Part shown: positions 1 through 10,671 of the stretch, piece by piece
Layout: each line of letters opens with the position of its first letter
Numbering within the stretch: position 1 is the stretch's first letter
NCBI GenBank assembly: GCA_030141605.1
Contig: JAQGDQ010000141.1
Span: 238,501 to 302,500, forward strand
Length of the DNA stretch: 64,000 nt
Origin: Tubiluchus corallicola
Lineage: Eukaryota; Priapulida; Priapulimorpha; Priapulimorphida; Tubiluchidae
Direction: 5' to 3'
Program-made: the position numbers and the translations under genes
The notes under the pieces: generated by a model
Told to the model about the DNA's origin: nothing
Seen by the model: only the letters and a program-made list of their open reading frames with translations
The model's database searches: none

Positions 1-379
1 TTTTGGTCACTTTGACAGAGTGATTTCTATCGGAGTATTGACTATTTAGTAAGTAAATAAGTATCTGTATTAACACCGTTTTACAGAAAAAACACGGTGC
101 ATAAAACAATAATATGATGCAATGTAACAATATTATTATGATGATTACTTTATCTGAAATATGATGTTAAACTGATTGGTGAAAGGGTGGCGAAGAAGTA
201 AAAGTTATCAAGACCAGCCACCCTGTAAGTAATGTTGCTATTAGTAATTAATTATGTGCGCAATTATCAGGAAGAAACTTTCAGAATTAAGTGTGATAGA
301 AATTTACGAATGAAGCATTACTAAGTTACTTAAGCAAATAAGTGATTGGTTAGTGTACTAAGATTGAACTTATGAAATA

Positions 380-759
380 AGCCTTTTCACAGTTCCAGCG
401 ATTGATGATGATCCTTAAAAGGTCAGAGGTTAAGTGTACCAGACAACGCATTTGTATACACTTGATAACGTCTCGCAGCCCATGCTGTTGTAATTGAAAC
501 AGTTTTAATGTTTTAGCAGCTAACTAGAACCTTACCTAGTTCACTTTTTCTTGTTCCCAATCAAGAATCTGCAAGTAAATCAGTCTACGCACATACTAAA
601 GCATAATTAAGTAAACTCCACATAAAACAACTGAAGTTACTGAACTAATGCTTTACCCACATGTCACGTGATGCTTGTAGTTAAGACGCGTTGCTGTGGT
701 ACACTTAACCTTTGACCAACAGCAACTGCGCGTGCGCACAACGAAACTATGAAAAGGCT
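380..759 (+). mobile_element. MITE family M, copy 1
   Basis: A 380-bp non-coding element has inverted ends AGCCTTTTCACAG (left) and its near complement CTATGAAAAGGCT (right). Inside each end is a second inverted motif, GGTTAAGTGTACCA. Two more copies occur at 14234-14568 and 25349-27750, and the three copies share the block containing the TCACGTGA-like site and the GTGCGCAC palindromes. It has no coding capacity. Ends and internal structure are seen directly. The superfamily is not assigned because no clear target-site duplication is visible. Confidence 0.8.
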
Positions 760-2292
760 ATGTTAGGTTTAAATTTTAACATACGTAATAAGCACCTACT
801 ATCTGCATACACACATACGTATACAAGCGTAAGATCTTCATACACACACACACACAACTGAATATACACACGCACACTATTTAGAGTACTCAGAAACTGG
901 TGCAAGATAGCCAAATTGATTTTTAATAAATGTTGCTGCTGCTACCTTTAGTCTAAATCGAACCGAATTAGAAACTCCCGTCTTAAAGCGGCTGCTGCCT
1001 GTTGGGTAAATGATACTCTAGTGAGGGCAACTAGACACCTTCGCAGAGTCGGATTCATTCCGAAAAAAACCGCGAGCAGTGAACTTTCTTTTACGTGACG
1101 TTGTGGTGTTTGAACTGTTTGGCGCCATCTTGCAGAATACTGAGGAAACTTAGTACTGTAAATCATGCGGGAAATGTTTTTATCCAAATCTTGCCTTGCA
1201 CACTATACTGCTGGTATAGAAATTGTTTAAACTACGTGTGTAATTTCTTGTTTTCAAGGTTATCACTAATTCAAAGCCCTCGCGGTTTTATTGAACTCTA
1301 CTAAAACTGCTGCTCATTGCTCTATTAAAAATGTGTCGTTGTTTTACCTTGGCCTTGTGTACGTATGCGGAAATATACGTCGTCATTAAAATCTATCAGT
1401 TGTTGGTTTATAAATCATTAAACCTAGCACACGTGTCATTGTTTTACCTTGGCCTAGTATACGTTTGTGAAGAAATTTCACACTATAATACTATCAAATA
1501 ATAATCACTACTGTCTCAATTGTTGTCTTATTCGTTCAATGTCTGTGAAAGTGTAATTCAAATTGTGTGCTTTATGGCATTGGGGGCCAACCTCACGTTT
1601 ATTTTCACGGCCTGGGGTGAGAAGATTAATACGACAAGTATCATATTAACGCTTGTTCACATTTACCCAGACTTGCCGACGGTAAAAGGTGTCGTATGAT
1701 GCGATGAAGAGTTCATATTTGTATGGTAATAATCTGTTGATAATGAATTGAATAGGAGTTTTATGTCAGAGTCTGGATGCCCATTTATCCGTTACCGTTA
1801 GTGCAAGTAAACGAGTAAATGTGAACACTTCCAGGTGCATGTTTAACAGTTCAAATCAATTTTGCTGTCATGTATATCGATATTGTTAACTACTTAATGT
1901 GAAAACTGTATCGCCCAGTGATTGGTAGCCATTAGTAACCTCCAAGCTTTCCAACTTTCAGAGCTTGTTTTAAACTTATTCACAAGTCGAATACGTTTTC
2001 GAACACACGTATTTCTGATTTTTAATTAGCTAGTTCTTTTGAAATGATTAGCGTAGTAGTTATTGTTGTGCACTGAGTTCTTAATGCAAGCATCTAACAA
2101 TATACTTGGGATTGTATAGGCAAGACAATAGGGAGGCCACACGATCATGCTATAAATATGCGTAGGGTTTACTCAACCTCGACATGTTTTCCTTTAAGGG
2201 TTTGTTTATTGTCAGTCTTTGTTTACTGGTTTTATGCTTCGGTTTACAAAAACATTGAAAACCTTTCAGCGATGTTTTTATTCCGCGCACGG

Positions 2293-2300
2293 TGACGTCA
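2293..2300. promoter_or_regulatory. Perfect CRE-type palindrome TGACGTCA
   Basis: The full 8-bp cAMP-response-element palindrome TGACGTCA lies in a locally GC-richer stretch (GTGACGTCACTGCACGTC). It is about 2 kb upstream of the first recognised AMPK gamma exon. An 8-mer can occur by chance, so a promoter role is only a guess. Confidence 0.25.
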
Positions 2301-2884
2301 CTGCACGTCTTCCCTTTGATGACTTATATTTGCAATCGTAAACAAATCGCGCACATTGTGTAAAATATGGCTTCCTTAACATGCTGTTGAAGGTGCTGCT
2401 TTCAAGCGTGTTTTCTGTTTTCATCGCTAAATGTTCACTGACAACAACTTCCATTTTTCAAAGGAATTCAAACTAGACGGCGCCTGTTACGGGTTATCAA
2501 AGTTTCTACGCGCAGATCGGCATGGCTTCAGTCACGAAGCCTAGGCGTAATTGAAGTCTGTAAAGTTACTATGTACTAATAATCCTCACAGGTGGGTAAT
2601 AGACTGAAGCTTGTGGCAAGGCTTCGATTTTCATTAGCGTTGTGGCAATCATGTTGGTCCTGCTGGTGGCAGCTGAACTGATATTACGGGAAAATTAATA
2701 GTTATTACGATCGAGTGTGAGTACATGTTGACGCTCGTTTCACGGCAGCTTTAGAAGAATTAATAAAGTCGAACGGAAGACTCTAGCTTCGTGTCTTAAA
2801 TGCGCACTTGATGAATTTTAGTAACATTAATTGAGTCCGTATTGATTCAAGAAGCGTTTCTGTGATAGACGTTAGCTTAAGTAA

Positions 2885-3135
2885 GCGAGAGAGTGGGGGG
2901 AGGAAGGGAGAGAGCAGGGGCAGGGACAGAGAGACACAGGGACGTAGAGAGACGCAGACACAGGGAGACAGAGGCGCAGAGAGACAAAGCCAGACACACA
3001 CACACACACACACACTCACTCACTCACTCACTCACTCACTCACACACACAGAGAGAGAGAGAGAGAGACGGGGGAGGGGAAGGACGGACGGAGGAGTGTG
3101 AAAGCAGGCGGAGAGAAAGAAGGAGGCAGAAAGAG
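2885..3135. repeat. Compound purine-rich and CA/CT/GA microsatellite
   Basis: A G/A-rich stretch runs into (CA)n, then (CACT)n, then (CA)n and (GA)n near 2995-3070, followed by more GGA/GAA-rich sequence. The overlapping open frames here are low-complexity translations of the repeat and are not called as genes. Confidence 0.85.
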
Positions 3136-3837
3136 AGATAGCCGAGATTCAATGCTCATTGCACTCACCATAACCACGTTTTGGCGTGCTTTACAAGAGG
3201 AGGTGCAGCGAGCGCTTGTTGAGCTTTAGGGAGGCACAGTGTTGAAACGTATTACGAATAACGATAAATTACGAGTAAAAATGATAAATTCCAGACAGAT
3301 GTAACCCAATTGCTTTTAAACAAATGTGCTTGAAGCAGTAACTAGTTAATGGCTATAAGTAACAGCTGTGCTGTTCCTATATTACAAGATTCTTTGAAGC
3401 AGGAACTCCCGAGGATGGGGCCCGAAATGCCCACTGCCCTAACAACTCTCCATCCTTTTGGACACACTGTCTTGTGGCGTTGTGCATCATATTGCTAACC
3501 CAGTTCTGTTTTTAATGTTGTTGCTGCAAAAATAATCGAAATGGGTCGATAACAATCAAAGACTGTGCTAGCGTGGTAGTAAACACATCTATTATTAACC
3601 AGTGACAGTTAACAGCGAACTATCGTTGAACCCTAGCGGCTGTCAATAACGCATTCTGCAGTTTAAATTGACAGAGCGCACTCTAGTCTCTCTCGTCGTA
3701 AACAACCCATTTTGGCGTTATTGACTAACGTTTCTGGTTTCCCTCCACACAGTCACGTGATCGTTCGTCTTTCAAAAGTTTTGCTTTCCTTTTCGATTAA
3801 CGTTTTTTTTTCCTTATGACTTGCTTTAATAGCGTTG

Positions 3838-4047
3838 TACAAATACGAATCACTACAAAAATTGACTGTAAAACGCTACGATTATATTAATTCAAGTTGG
3901 AAAACATAAGGAGTAACTAAGACTTGAGTAATCGTAATTTTGTACATATATGAATAACTTTATCAAAATTGACTGTAAAACGCTATGACTATAGTAATTC
4001 TAGTTAGAAAACATAAACAGCAACTAAGAACTTGTGTAATCGTAATT
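3838..4047. repeat. Two-copy tandem duplication, about 110-bp unit
   Basis: Two adjacent similar blocks share AAAATTGACTGTAAAACGCT, then a TAATTC(A/T)AGTT segment, GAAAACATAA and a TGTAATCGTAAT-like ending. The copies start near 3838 and 3950 and have diverged by scattered substitutions. No coding content was seen. Confidence 0.75.
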
Positions 4048-4310
4048 ATAAAATAATGACTTTGCGTCTGACTAGAGTCTTTGTTTTTTGTGTTGAAAAA
4101 ATTGTTTAGATTTTGTAGTTTGTTAGAACATTAGCACAACTGCTTTAAGTCAGAAGACACTCCTATAAAAAGAGCAGAAATGAAATATTGCACTTATTTG
4201 AAAATTATCATACAATTGTGGGATTTGGTTGTTAGTGTGTGTTGTGGTCAGTGTTAGTTGTCGAACTACACTAGATTTTTCTCATAACAATTAGTTTTTT
4301 TTTGTTTCAG

Positions 4311-6940
4311 TTATCGATTGACTCACAGTCGGACGTTTTTGAAACTCTTAAAATTCAAGATTTCAGTAAGTTTATTACAGTTTTTCTTGTTTGATTTACG
4401 ATTAAATTTCTACATTGTAGCTCGTTAGTCAGTAGATTTATGGATTATTTCTCCAAATAATCCCTGTGGAAATTAATGCAAATTCTTATCACACACAATT
4501 TCCGAAATGGTTTCAGTTTTCCCCGAGTTTGAGTAAAATATCTGTGACTGGCGAATCTTTATCCGAATACAAACAATAAAATAAATTATTTATGAGCGCA
4601 GGCATTATTTCATAAAATTTTATCCACACGTTTCAGTCGCTTCCATGAATATCATTTTTAGTCATTGGAAGTCATTTTTTTCCAAAATTAAAATCAAAAT
4701 ACTGTTTTGTAAAAATAATCATTACACAAATGCGATGCTTTCTTTAAAAACGTGACTAAAAACTGACTATACTCTACAGTTATCTCGAGAATTTTTTTCA
4801 GTTTTTTTTTTTTTGGTAAAACCTGTGAAGATGAAAGTTGAAAACCTTAAGAAAATTTAAAAATTTAATTCTGAGGCAGTTTTGAATACCTTGTACAAAG
4901 CTGCTGCATTCAGGAGAACAGTATTAAGATACCTATTGTACTTAAGTTGACTATCAAAACAGATATTAAACTAGTTTTATATCTCCAGTTAATCTCTCTT
5001 TAATAGGTTAACATCTTATCTAATAGCTCAGTTTCACATCTCTTTTGGTTGTCACCTGATGTCTTAGTATTGTTCTCTTGAATACTGGAACTTGTATAGT
5101 GTGTTCAGCTGTTTCAAGGTTTAATTTTTAAATATTCTCTAAATTTTTAACCTTTAAAACTCTACAACTTTTAAAAAATCTGAAAAAAATTATGCTTACT
5201 ATAAACACTAAAATGGCCACTGATATGATGGTTCAGAACAACATTCTGAAGTACAGGCAACCTGCAGCATGATTTATGTATGCAATCTTGATATCAGTGT
5301 TTGTTAGTTTGTGTGAAAAGTTTGCAATGTATAGACTAATTATGTTCACCGACTTGCACATTTTTGCTCTCAATCTTTTATTTATATAGTATGCAATTAT
5401 CACATTTTAAAAGCAGTGTATGAAATAAAAAAATATTTTTTTACTATTTTTTCTTTTTGGAGTAATATTTTATTTTAAGTTAATGTTATACTTGCAAATA
5501 TCAAAGCTAATTAGTATGAAATATTTGCAAATACTGGAGTTTTTAATTAATAAACTGGCTAAACCTTGCACCATCATAAGTAGCTAATTTAGCTCCCTTG
5601 GTATGCAGACCTATATTCCTAGATGTTTTGATTAAAGCTTAATAAGAAATGTTTATTGTTTTAGCCGATGAAGACATAGACAAAGTTTATAGTCGGTTTT
5701 TGCAAGCACACACCTGTTATGACCTGGTTCCAATCAGTTCTAAACTTGTCGTTTTTGATACGTCACTACATGTGAAAAAGGCCTTTTTTGCTCTCGTGTA
5801 TAATGGTAAGTTATTTCTGGCATATTGTGTAATTGTAGTGTAGTATATAGCATGTATTCCCAACCTTGGGGTCGCAACCCCGATTTGGGTTGCCAGTTAG
5901 TCCAAAAACTATTTTTAAAAAATGCTGTTTTCATGAAAAGTATGTAAGTCAGTCTTGTTTCCTCAGTCTCTCATTGCATTATTTAGTTCTAGAAAGTGAA
6001 ACTGGGTTTTCCCGCTCTAAATGTGGCATACCAGTGCTTGATTTTCCGGGAAAATCAAAATGCACATTGTTCCGTACTGTACACTTGCGTACAGTGTACA
6101 CTGCCCGAAGCAGTGCTGCTATTCATTTTACGTCGGATCTCCTTAAATACCTATTGCATTGCAAAACTGGTCACTGAGAAACAGGCACAGCCATCACATG
6201 AATGAATTAATGAAACAATCACTCATTGTTCAAAAATTTGTGGAACAGTAAATTAAAATTATTAAATGAGAAAGATAATTATGCATAATAGTATAACACG
6301 TGATTATGTTCTTCGTGGGTCATGATGTGATCCAGGATTCTGGAAACTGGTCACCGTCAACAAAAGATTGGGAACCACTGGTATATAGTGTATTGTAGTA
6401 TGTACTATGCTGCTTATGTTTGTAATTTCTTCAGCTAAAGTGCTGTAAACTTTTTGTTATATAAATTTTGATGTTGAACTTCGTAGAGCATTGGTCATCA
6501 GGGTTCGGCATGAGGGTTTTGAGAAAAAACTTCAAAAGTTATTTTGAAAAAAATTGTTAATGTGAAAGATGTGAATTGGCAGTGCTGTCAGACAACACTG
6601 CTTCGATAATGCAGGAGAGAAATTTTGCCATAAAATAATGATTAGAATCGATTGCAATAAATGGTTTCATTAAAATTTGTTTTGAATTCATTGCTGTTTT
6701 TCACTAAACTTGATCCATACACTTTTAAGTGCGGCTTAGGTGGAAAAAGGTTTCAAACCATTGTTGTAGAGCAAAAACAAAGAGCTTCAATCACTTGTAT
6801 CTGCAGTTAATAGTATTTTATGTTTATTTTCAGGTGTACGGGCAGCTCCATTGTGGGATAATACAGCGCAGGATTTTATTGGCATGCTAACGATTACAGA
6901 TTTTATAAAAATACTGCACAAGTATTATAAAGCACCACTG
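4311..6940 (+). CDS. PRKAG: PRKAG exons 1-3: N-terminal leader and CBS motif 1
   Basis: Exon 4311-4365 follows a strong polypyrimidine tract and TTTCAG and ends before GTAAGT. Its last nucleotide completes a codon with exon 5665-5805. Together they give an acidic leader ([12 protein letters not shown]) running into [18 protein letters not shown], which closely matches the start of the conserved gamma core. Exon 6834-6940 carries GVRAAPLWD and [15 protein letters not shown], completing CBS motif 1. A 530-bp hAT-like element sits in the intron between exons 2 and 3, starting 46 nt after the donor. Confidence 0.93.
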
Positions 6941-9900
6941 GTGAGTGTAGGATAGTAATAAGTTATAATAGTGCATGGTCTTATTCAATTTGAATGGATT
7001 TTGATAAAAATGTGGGCTACACCAAATGCTATCACTTACTGCTTGCACAATAGAGTTGAGGAACATTAATATTCAACAATTGGGGAAAGTACAGTGGGTT
7101 GAAACCAAACTTGATTCGTTTCTCAGTGCAAAACCAAATTTAAGTACTTGTTATATGAGGTTCTGGTCATAAAGATCTGCAGCCAGAGTTGAAAGAAACA
7201 GAGCATTCTATTTAAGCTATTATTATTTTATATGTGTAATGATATTCGTTTGCTCAAAGATGACCAACATTTGTGGCAGAAACACTGCAAAGCTGTGAAT
7301 TTACTGTAAATTTGAATAAAACAGTCTTTATAGAATACTTCTAAGACATTTAAATTATATAGTTATTTGCGTTATGACCTAAGGATTTGTAATAACACGT
7401 CTTGCAGTGCGTTATATTTATTAGTATTTTAACGTAAACAATGCCAGCGTACAATAGACAAACTAATCTGATTTTGTTGGCAAATAAGCATTTTGTTGAT
7501 ACGGTAAAACAAGCAGATTTGCTTTCAGTTTTGCTTTTTTGTCGAAGCTGCATGAAATTATTGATTTGCCAGAATCTTGTGACGACATTCTGTATATTAT
7601 TTGTCATATTCCATATTTTGTGTTTAGGAAAAAATCGCTGAGGTTGAGGAGCATAAAATTCAGACATGGCGACAAAAATTGCCAAACAGCATGCGAAGTC
7701 TTGTTAGCATCGACGTAGAAGAAAGGTAATTTATGTTGAAAATTTTATTTTTTTTCATTTACATTTTGATCAGATTATGTTTTTCACCCAGAAAGTTTAC
7801 ATTAGACGAATTCTTTTTACAAATAGTTCATTCTTGTTTGCAGTTTATTTGATGCGGTTCGATTGTTATCGGAGATGACGGTTCACAGGTTGCCTGTGAT
7901 TGATCGGTCAAACGGCAACTGCCTACACATCTTGACCCACAAAAGGATTCTCCGTTTTCTCTACCTCTATGTAAGCTCATTTGTATTGTCACGGGTTTCA
8001 CTGAAATATTTGATCGTTTTAGTTTAATTTCACTGTTAGCATTAACCCTTTTTGCACTTTTGTTTTTACTTCATTACTACCTGATATTGTAAACCATGTT
8101 GTATACTTGTGTTTGTAGATGCAAGATTTGCCTGAACCGTCCTTTATGGGAAAAACACTGGAGGAACTTGGTGTTGGAACTTTTGAAAACATGGCCACTG
8201 TAAGTGATAAGCAGGCTTCAAAAACTTGACAACTTTAAGACATACTGTTATTCAGAGTAATTTATTGTAGTACAGGTAGTGGTCTACTTGTGCCCTGTAA
8301 TTGGTTCTGGTGACTGTAAAATGAATTGAACATAAGACAGACCAGTATATTCAAGTCATGCGCCCGTACACACAGGACACTGGGTGTGCGCACTAAGTAT
8401 AGCGGCGCCTGTGATTAATTTATCGAAACAGATAGCAATTTAAAGTTAATTTGTTTCAAAAATAGATGGAAATGTGAGTGATAGGTGATTTTGCATGGTT
8501 AATAGAATTACGGTCGGGTCGTAAAGTCAAACAGTCTTAAGTCGCGTAGGCTGTAAGTCGGATGACCACCTGTACTGACACTTCATTCATTTTCTGTTTC
8601 TTCATCTGTTGAATTTGTTAATTGTACATTCTTATCACAATACATATGCTTTCGTGTATTCTTTTTCAGGCCACCTATGATACGACCGTAATTGAGGCAT
8701 TGCAAAAATTTGTTGAGAGGCGAGTTTCTGCGCTGCCGGTAGTCGATTCCGATGGGCGTGTAATTGATGTTTATGCCAAATTTGATGTAATAGTAAGTCT
8801 TAAAATGCAATAGCTAGTAACATTTTTAATGTATGAGAAAGAATAATTTGCAACTTAATTTGTAAATCGTCTATAAGTAGCTTAAAATTTGTTTATAAGA
8901 TGTCAATTTTAATGAATATATTTACTTTTTTCTAGAACTTGGCAGCTGAAAAAAGTTACAGCAATTTAGACGTGACAATTAGAGAAGCTCTAGAGAGACG
9001 ACTGAGCAAACAAGAAGGTGTCCACACATGTCAAAAGACGGACCCCTTTAAACATATCATCGAAACTATTGTAAAAGCTGAGGTAATTTTAATATGGAAG
9101 TAAATACATTCCTGTTGTATTGTATTGTATTGTATTGTATTGTATTGTATTGTATTGTATTGTATTGTATTGTATTGTATTGTATTGTATTGTATTGTAT
9201 TGTATTGTATTGTATTGTATTGTATTGTATTGTATTGTATTGTATTGTATTGTATTGTATTGTATTGTATTGTATTGTATTGTATTGTATTGTATTGTAT
9301 TGTATTGTATTGTATTGTATTGTATTGTATTGTATTGTATTGTATTGTATTGTATTGTATTGTATTATATTATATTATATTATATTATATTATATTATAT
9401 TATATTATATTATATTATATTATATTATATTATATTATATTATATTATATTATATTATATTATATTATATTATATTATATTATATTATATTATATTATAT
9501 TATATTATATTATATTATATTATATTATATTATATTATATTATATTATATTATATTATATTATATTATATTATATTATATTATATTATATTATATTATAT
9601 TATATTGCTGTGAAGGCATGACTATAAAAATTTACACCTAGAAAATTGGATGTGCCATACACACTTATTGCAGGTCTTGTTTCAATATTTACATGTGCCA
9701 GTCTAATGGACAACATTTGTTACAGGTACACAGGCTAATTATTGTTGACAAAGAAGGCCATCTTCAAGGAGTGTTGTCACTTTCTGACATACTGCGGCAA
9801 CTCATCCTAAAACCCATGGATGATGAGGCAAAGAAAGGTAACACAGACACTGGCTAATCGTCATGGCAACAGCATGCCCTCAATAGCAACTTAGTTTCTT

Positions 9901-10651
9901 CATCTCTCGGTGATGGCGTGACGATCGACAGACATTTGACTGAACTGCCTCTTTTGCATGTCTGCTATTTTATTCTAACCCTTAGAGCTTCTTGTGCAAA
10001 CATAGCATCATGTGTGGCATTTATGTTAGGTTAATTGTGCAAGTAGTTTGGTGCTGATGTGTTTTCAACATGGTGCCAAACCAACAAACTGTCGTCACAA
10101 TCGTGCTAGCTTTTTTCAGTATATGTACTAACAAGTTCTGACCGGTGGTTACCATTTCGTCAGCAACGAGAATGTTTGTATTAGCTTTACTACGCAACTA
10201 GTAAATGCTGCCGGAATACACGTCTCATAAAGCATCGCATTTCCAGCTTTTTTGGCTTTATGAAATCATGCTCTGTTGCTTTTTGTTCACCTAGTTTATT
10301 GAACTACTCTGCATTTCTTCATAATATCTTCTATTAACATTTTTCCTTCATGGTGATGGCTTTTTAATTAGATTTTTTTCTAGTAGTTAGCATTCTTTGG
10401 CTTTGATTTTCCCGTTACTACTTTGCCTACCCGTTATGGTTTTATTTGGCTTTGTATTTGTAACACATTTTGTACTTCCAGCAACATGAATTTAGCGTAA
10501 ATCGTGTTTGATTTTATTTGCGATTGCGGTGGCGTTCTCATCAACTATTTGTTATAGTCTGCCTTTCCTCTTAGATATAAGCGATGAGCAGAGCTTTGTA
10601 ATGGACATTGACGAAATTGCTGATGAAGTTGAAGAAATGCAGGTGTGTTAG
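4311..10651 (+). CDS. PRKAG: AMP-activated protein kinase gamma subunit (5' end missing)
   Basis: Regulatory gamma subunit of AMPK, the heterotrimeric cellular energy sensor. It binds AMP, ADP and ATP in its four CBS motifs and controls the catalytic alpha subunit. Ten exons join with matching phases: 4311-4365, 5665-5805, 6834-6940, 7628-7725, 7844-7970, 8119-8199, 8670-8792, 8936-9082, 9726-9837 and 10575-10651 (1068 nt, 355 residues plus stop). The human gamma1 protein has 331 residues. Nucleotide-contact residues known from gamma1 are all visible: Arg in [10 protein letters not shown], Asp in TITDF, His-Arg in VHRLPVID, Lys in LTHKRIL, Asp in AKFDVI, His-Arg in EVHRLIIVD and Asp in SLSDIL. 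The start codon is not identified. The 4311-4365 exon opens in phase 0 and must be preceded by another exon. The C terminus is a short acidic extension after the fourth CBS motif. Confidence 0.95.
5851..6380. mobile_element. hAT-like non-autonomous DNA transposon with perfect 8-bp TSD
   Basis: The flanking octamer GTATATAG is present at 5843-5850 and again at 6381-6388. The right end reads TTGGGAACCACTG, the inverse of the CAGTGGTTCCCAA terminus typical of hAT (Charlie-type) elements. The left end reads CATGTATTCCCAACCTTGGG, a diverged partner. No transposase is visible. The element is 530 bp and lies in a PRKAG intron. The open frames inside it are incidental. Confidence 0.88.
7628..8199 (+). 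CDS. PRKAG: PRKAG exons 4-6: CBS motif 2
   Basis: Exons 7628-7725, 7844-7970 and 8119-8199. They encode [10 protein letters not shown], then [20 protein letters not shown], then [13 protein letters not shown] and the linker [18 protein letters not shown]. The His-Arg pair in VHRLPVID and the Lys in THKR correspond to phosphate-binding residues of gamma1. Splice phases are 0/2, 2/0 and 0/0. The small 118-nt intron at 7726-7843 is the shortest in the gene. Confidence 0.94.
8670..10651 (+). CDS. PRKAG: PRKAG exons 7-10: CBS motifs 3 and 4 and acidic tail
   Basis: Exons 8670-8792 ([20 protein letters not shown]), 8936-9082 ([13 protein letters not shown] and onward), 9726-9837 ([20 protein letters not shown]) and 10575-10651 (acidic tail ending MQVC and TAG). 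The last exon adds about 25 residues rich in Asp and Glu beyond the usual gamma1 end. This resembles lineage-specific C-terminal extensions and could also reflect an alternative last exon. An AATAAA follows at 10666. The intron after exon 9082 is largely a pentanucleotide array. Confidence 0.93.
9112..9607 (+). repeat. Long two-phase pentanucleotide array (TGTAT)50-(TATAT)48
   Basis: TGTAT is repeated 50 times without interruption from 9116 to 9365, then TATAT 48 times from 9366 to 9605. The switch is a single G to A change in the unit. The array fills most of a PRKAG intron, starting about 30 nt after the donor at 9083 and ending about 120 nt before the acceptor at 9725. The long open frames across it are translations of the repeat and are not genes. 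Confidence 0.97.
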
Positions 10652-10665
10652 CAACAAGGTGTGTA

Positions 10666-10671
10666 AATAAA
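10666..10671 (+). terminator. Candidate PRKAG poly(A) signal AATAAA
   Basis: A canonical AATAAA hexamer begins 15 nt after the TAG stop of PRKAG. If used it would give a very short 3' UTR. Other AATAAA-like hexamers lie further on, so a longer UTR is possible. Confidence 0.4.

Larger units (their letters stand above)
1..4310. other. Upstream region with no supportable gene
   Basis: No exon with recognisable coding content was found on either strand. The stretch holds a MITE (380-759), a CA/CT/GA microsatellite (about 2885-3135), a short tandem duplication (3838-4047), and a motif of about 22 nt present twice (near 1333 and 1434). The first exon and promoter of the AMPK gamma gene should lie here or left of the window. 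A TATA-like TATAAATA at 2151 and a palindromic CRE-type site at 2293 are possible promoter parts, but neither can be tied to a transcript. Confidence 0.5.

Noticed and set aside
2783-3141. Three frames over the CA/GA-rich stretch
   Set aside because: Low-complexity microsatellite translation on both strands.
4160-4260. TATAAAAAG followed by an ATG as the PRKAG first exon
   Set aside because: The ATG frame ends in a stop after about 25 codons, and no donor joins it in phase to the 4311 exon.
9094-9641. Three frames of 160-175 codons (YCIVL/YIIL repeats)
   Set aside because: Pure pentanucleotide microsatellite in a PRKAG intron.
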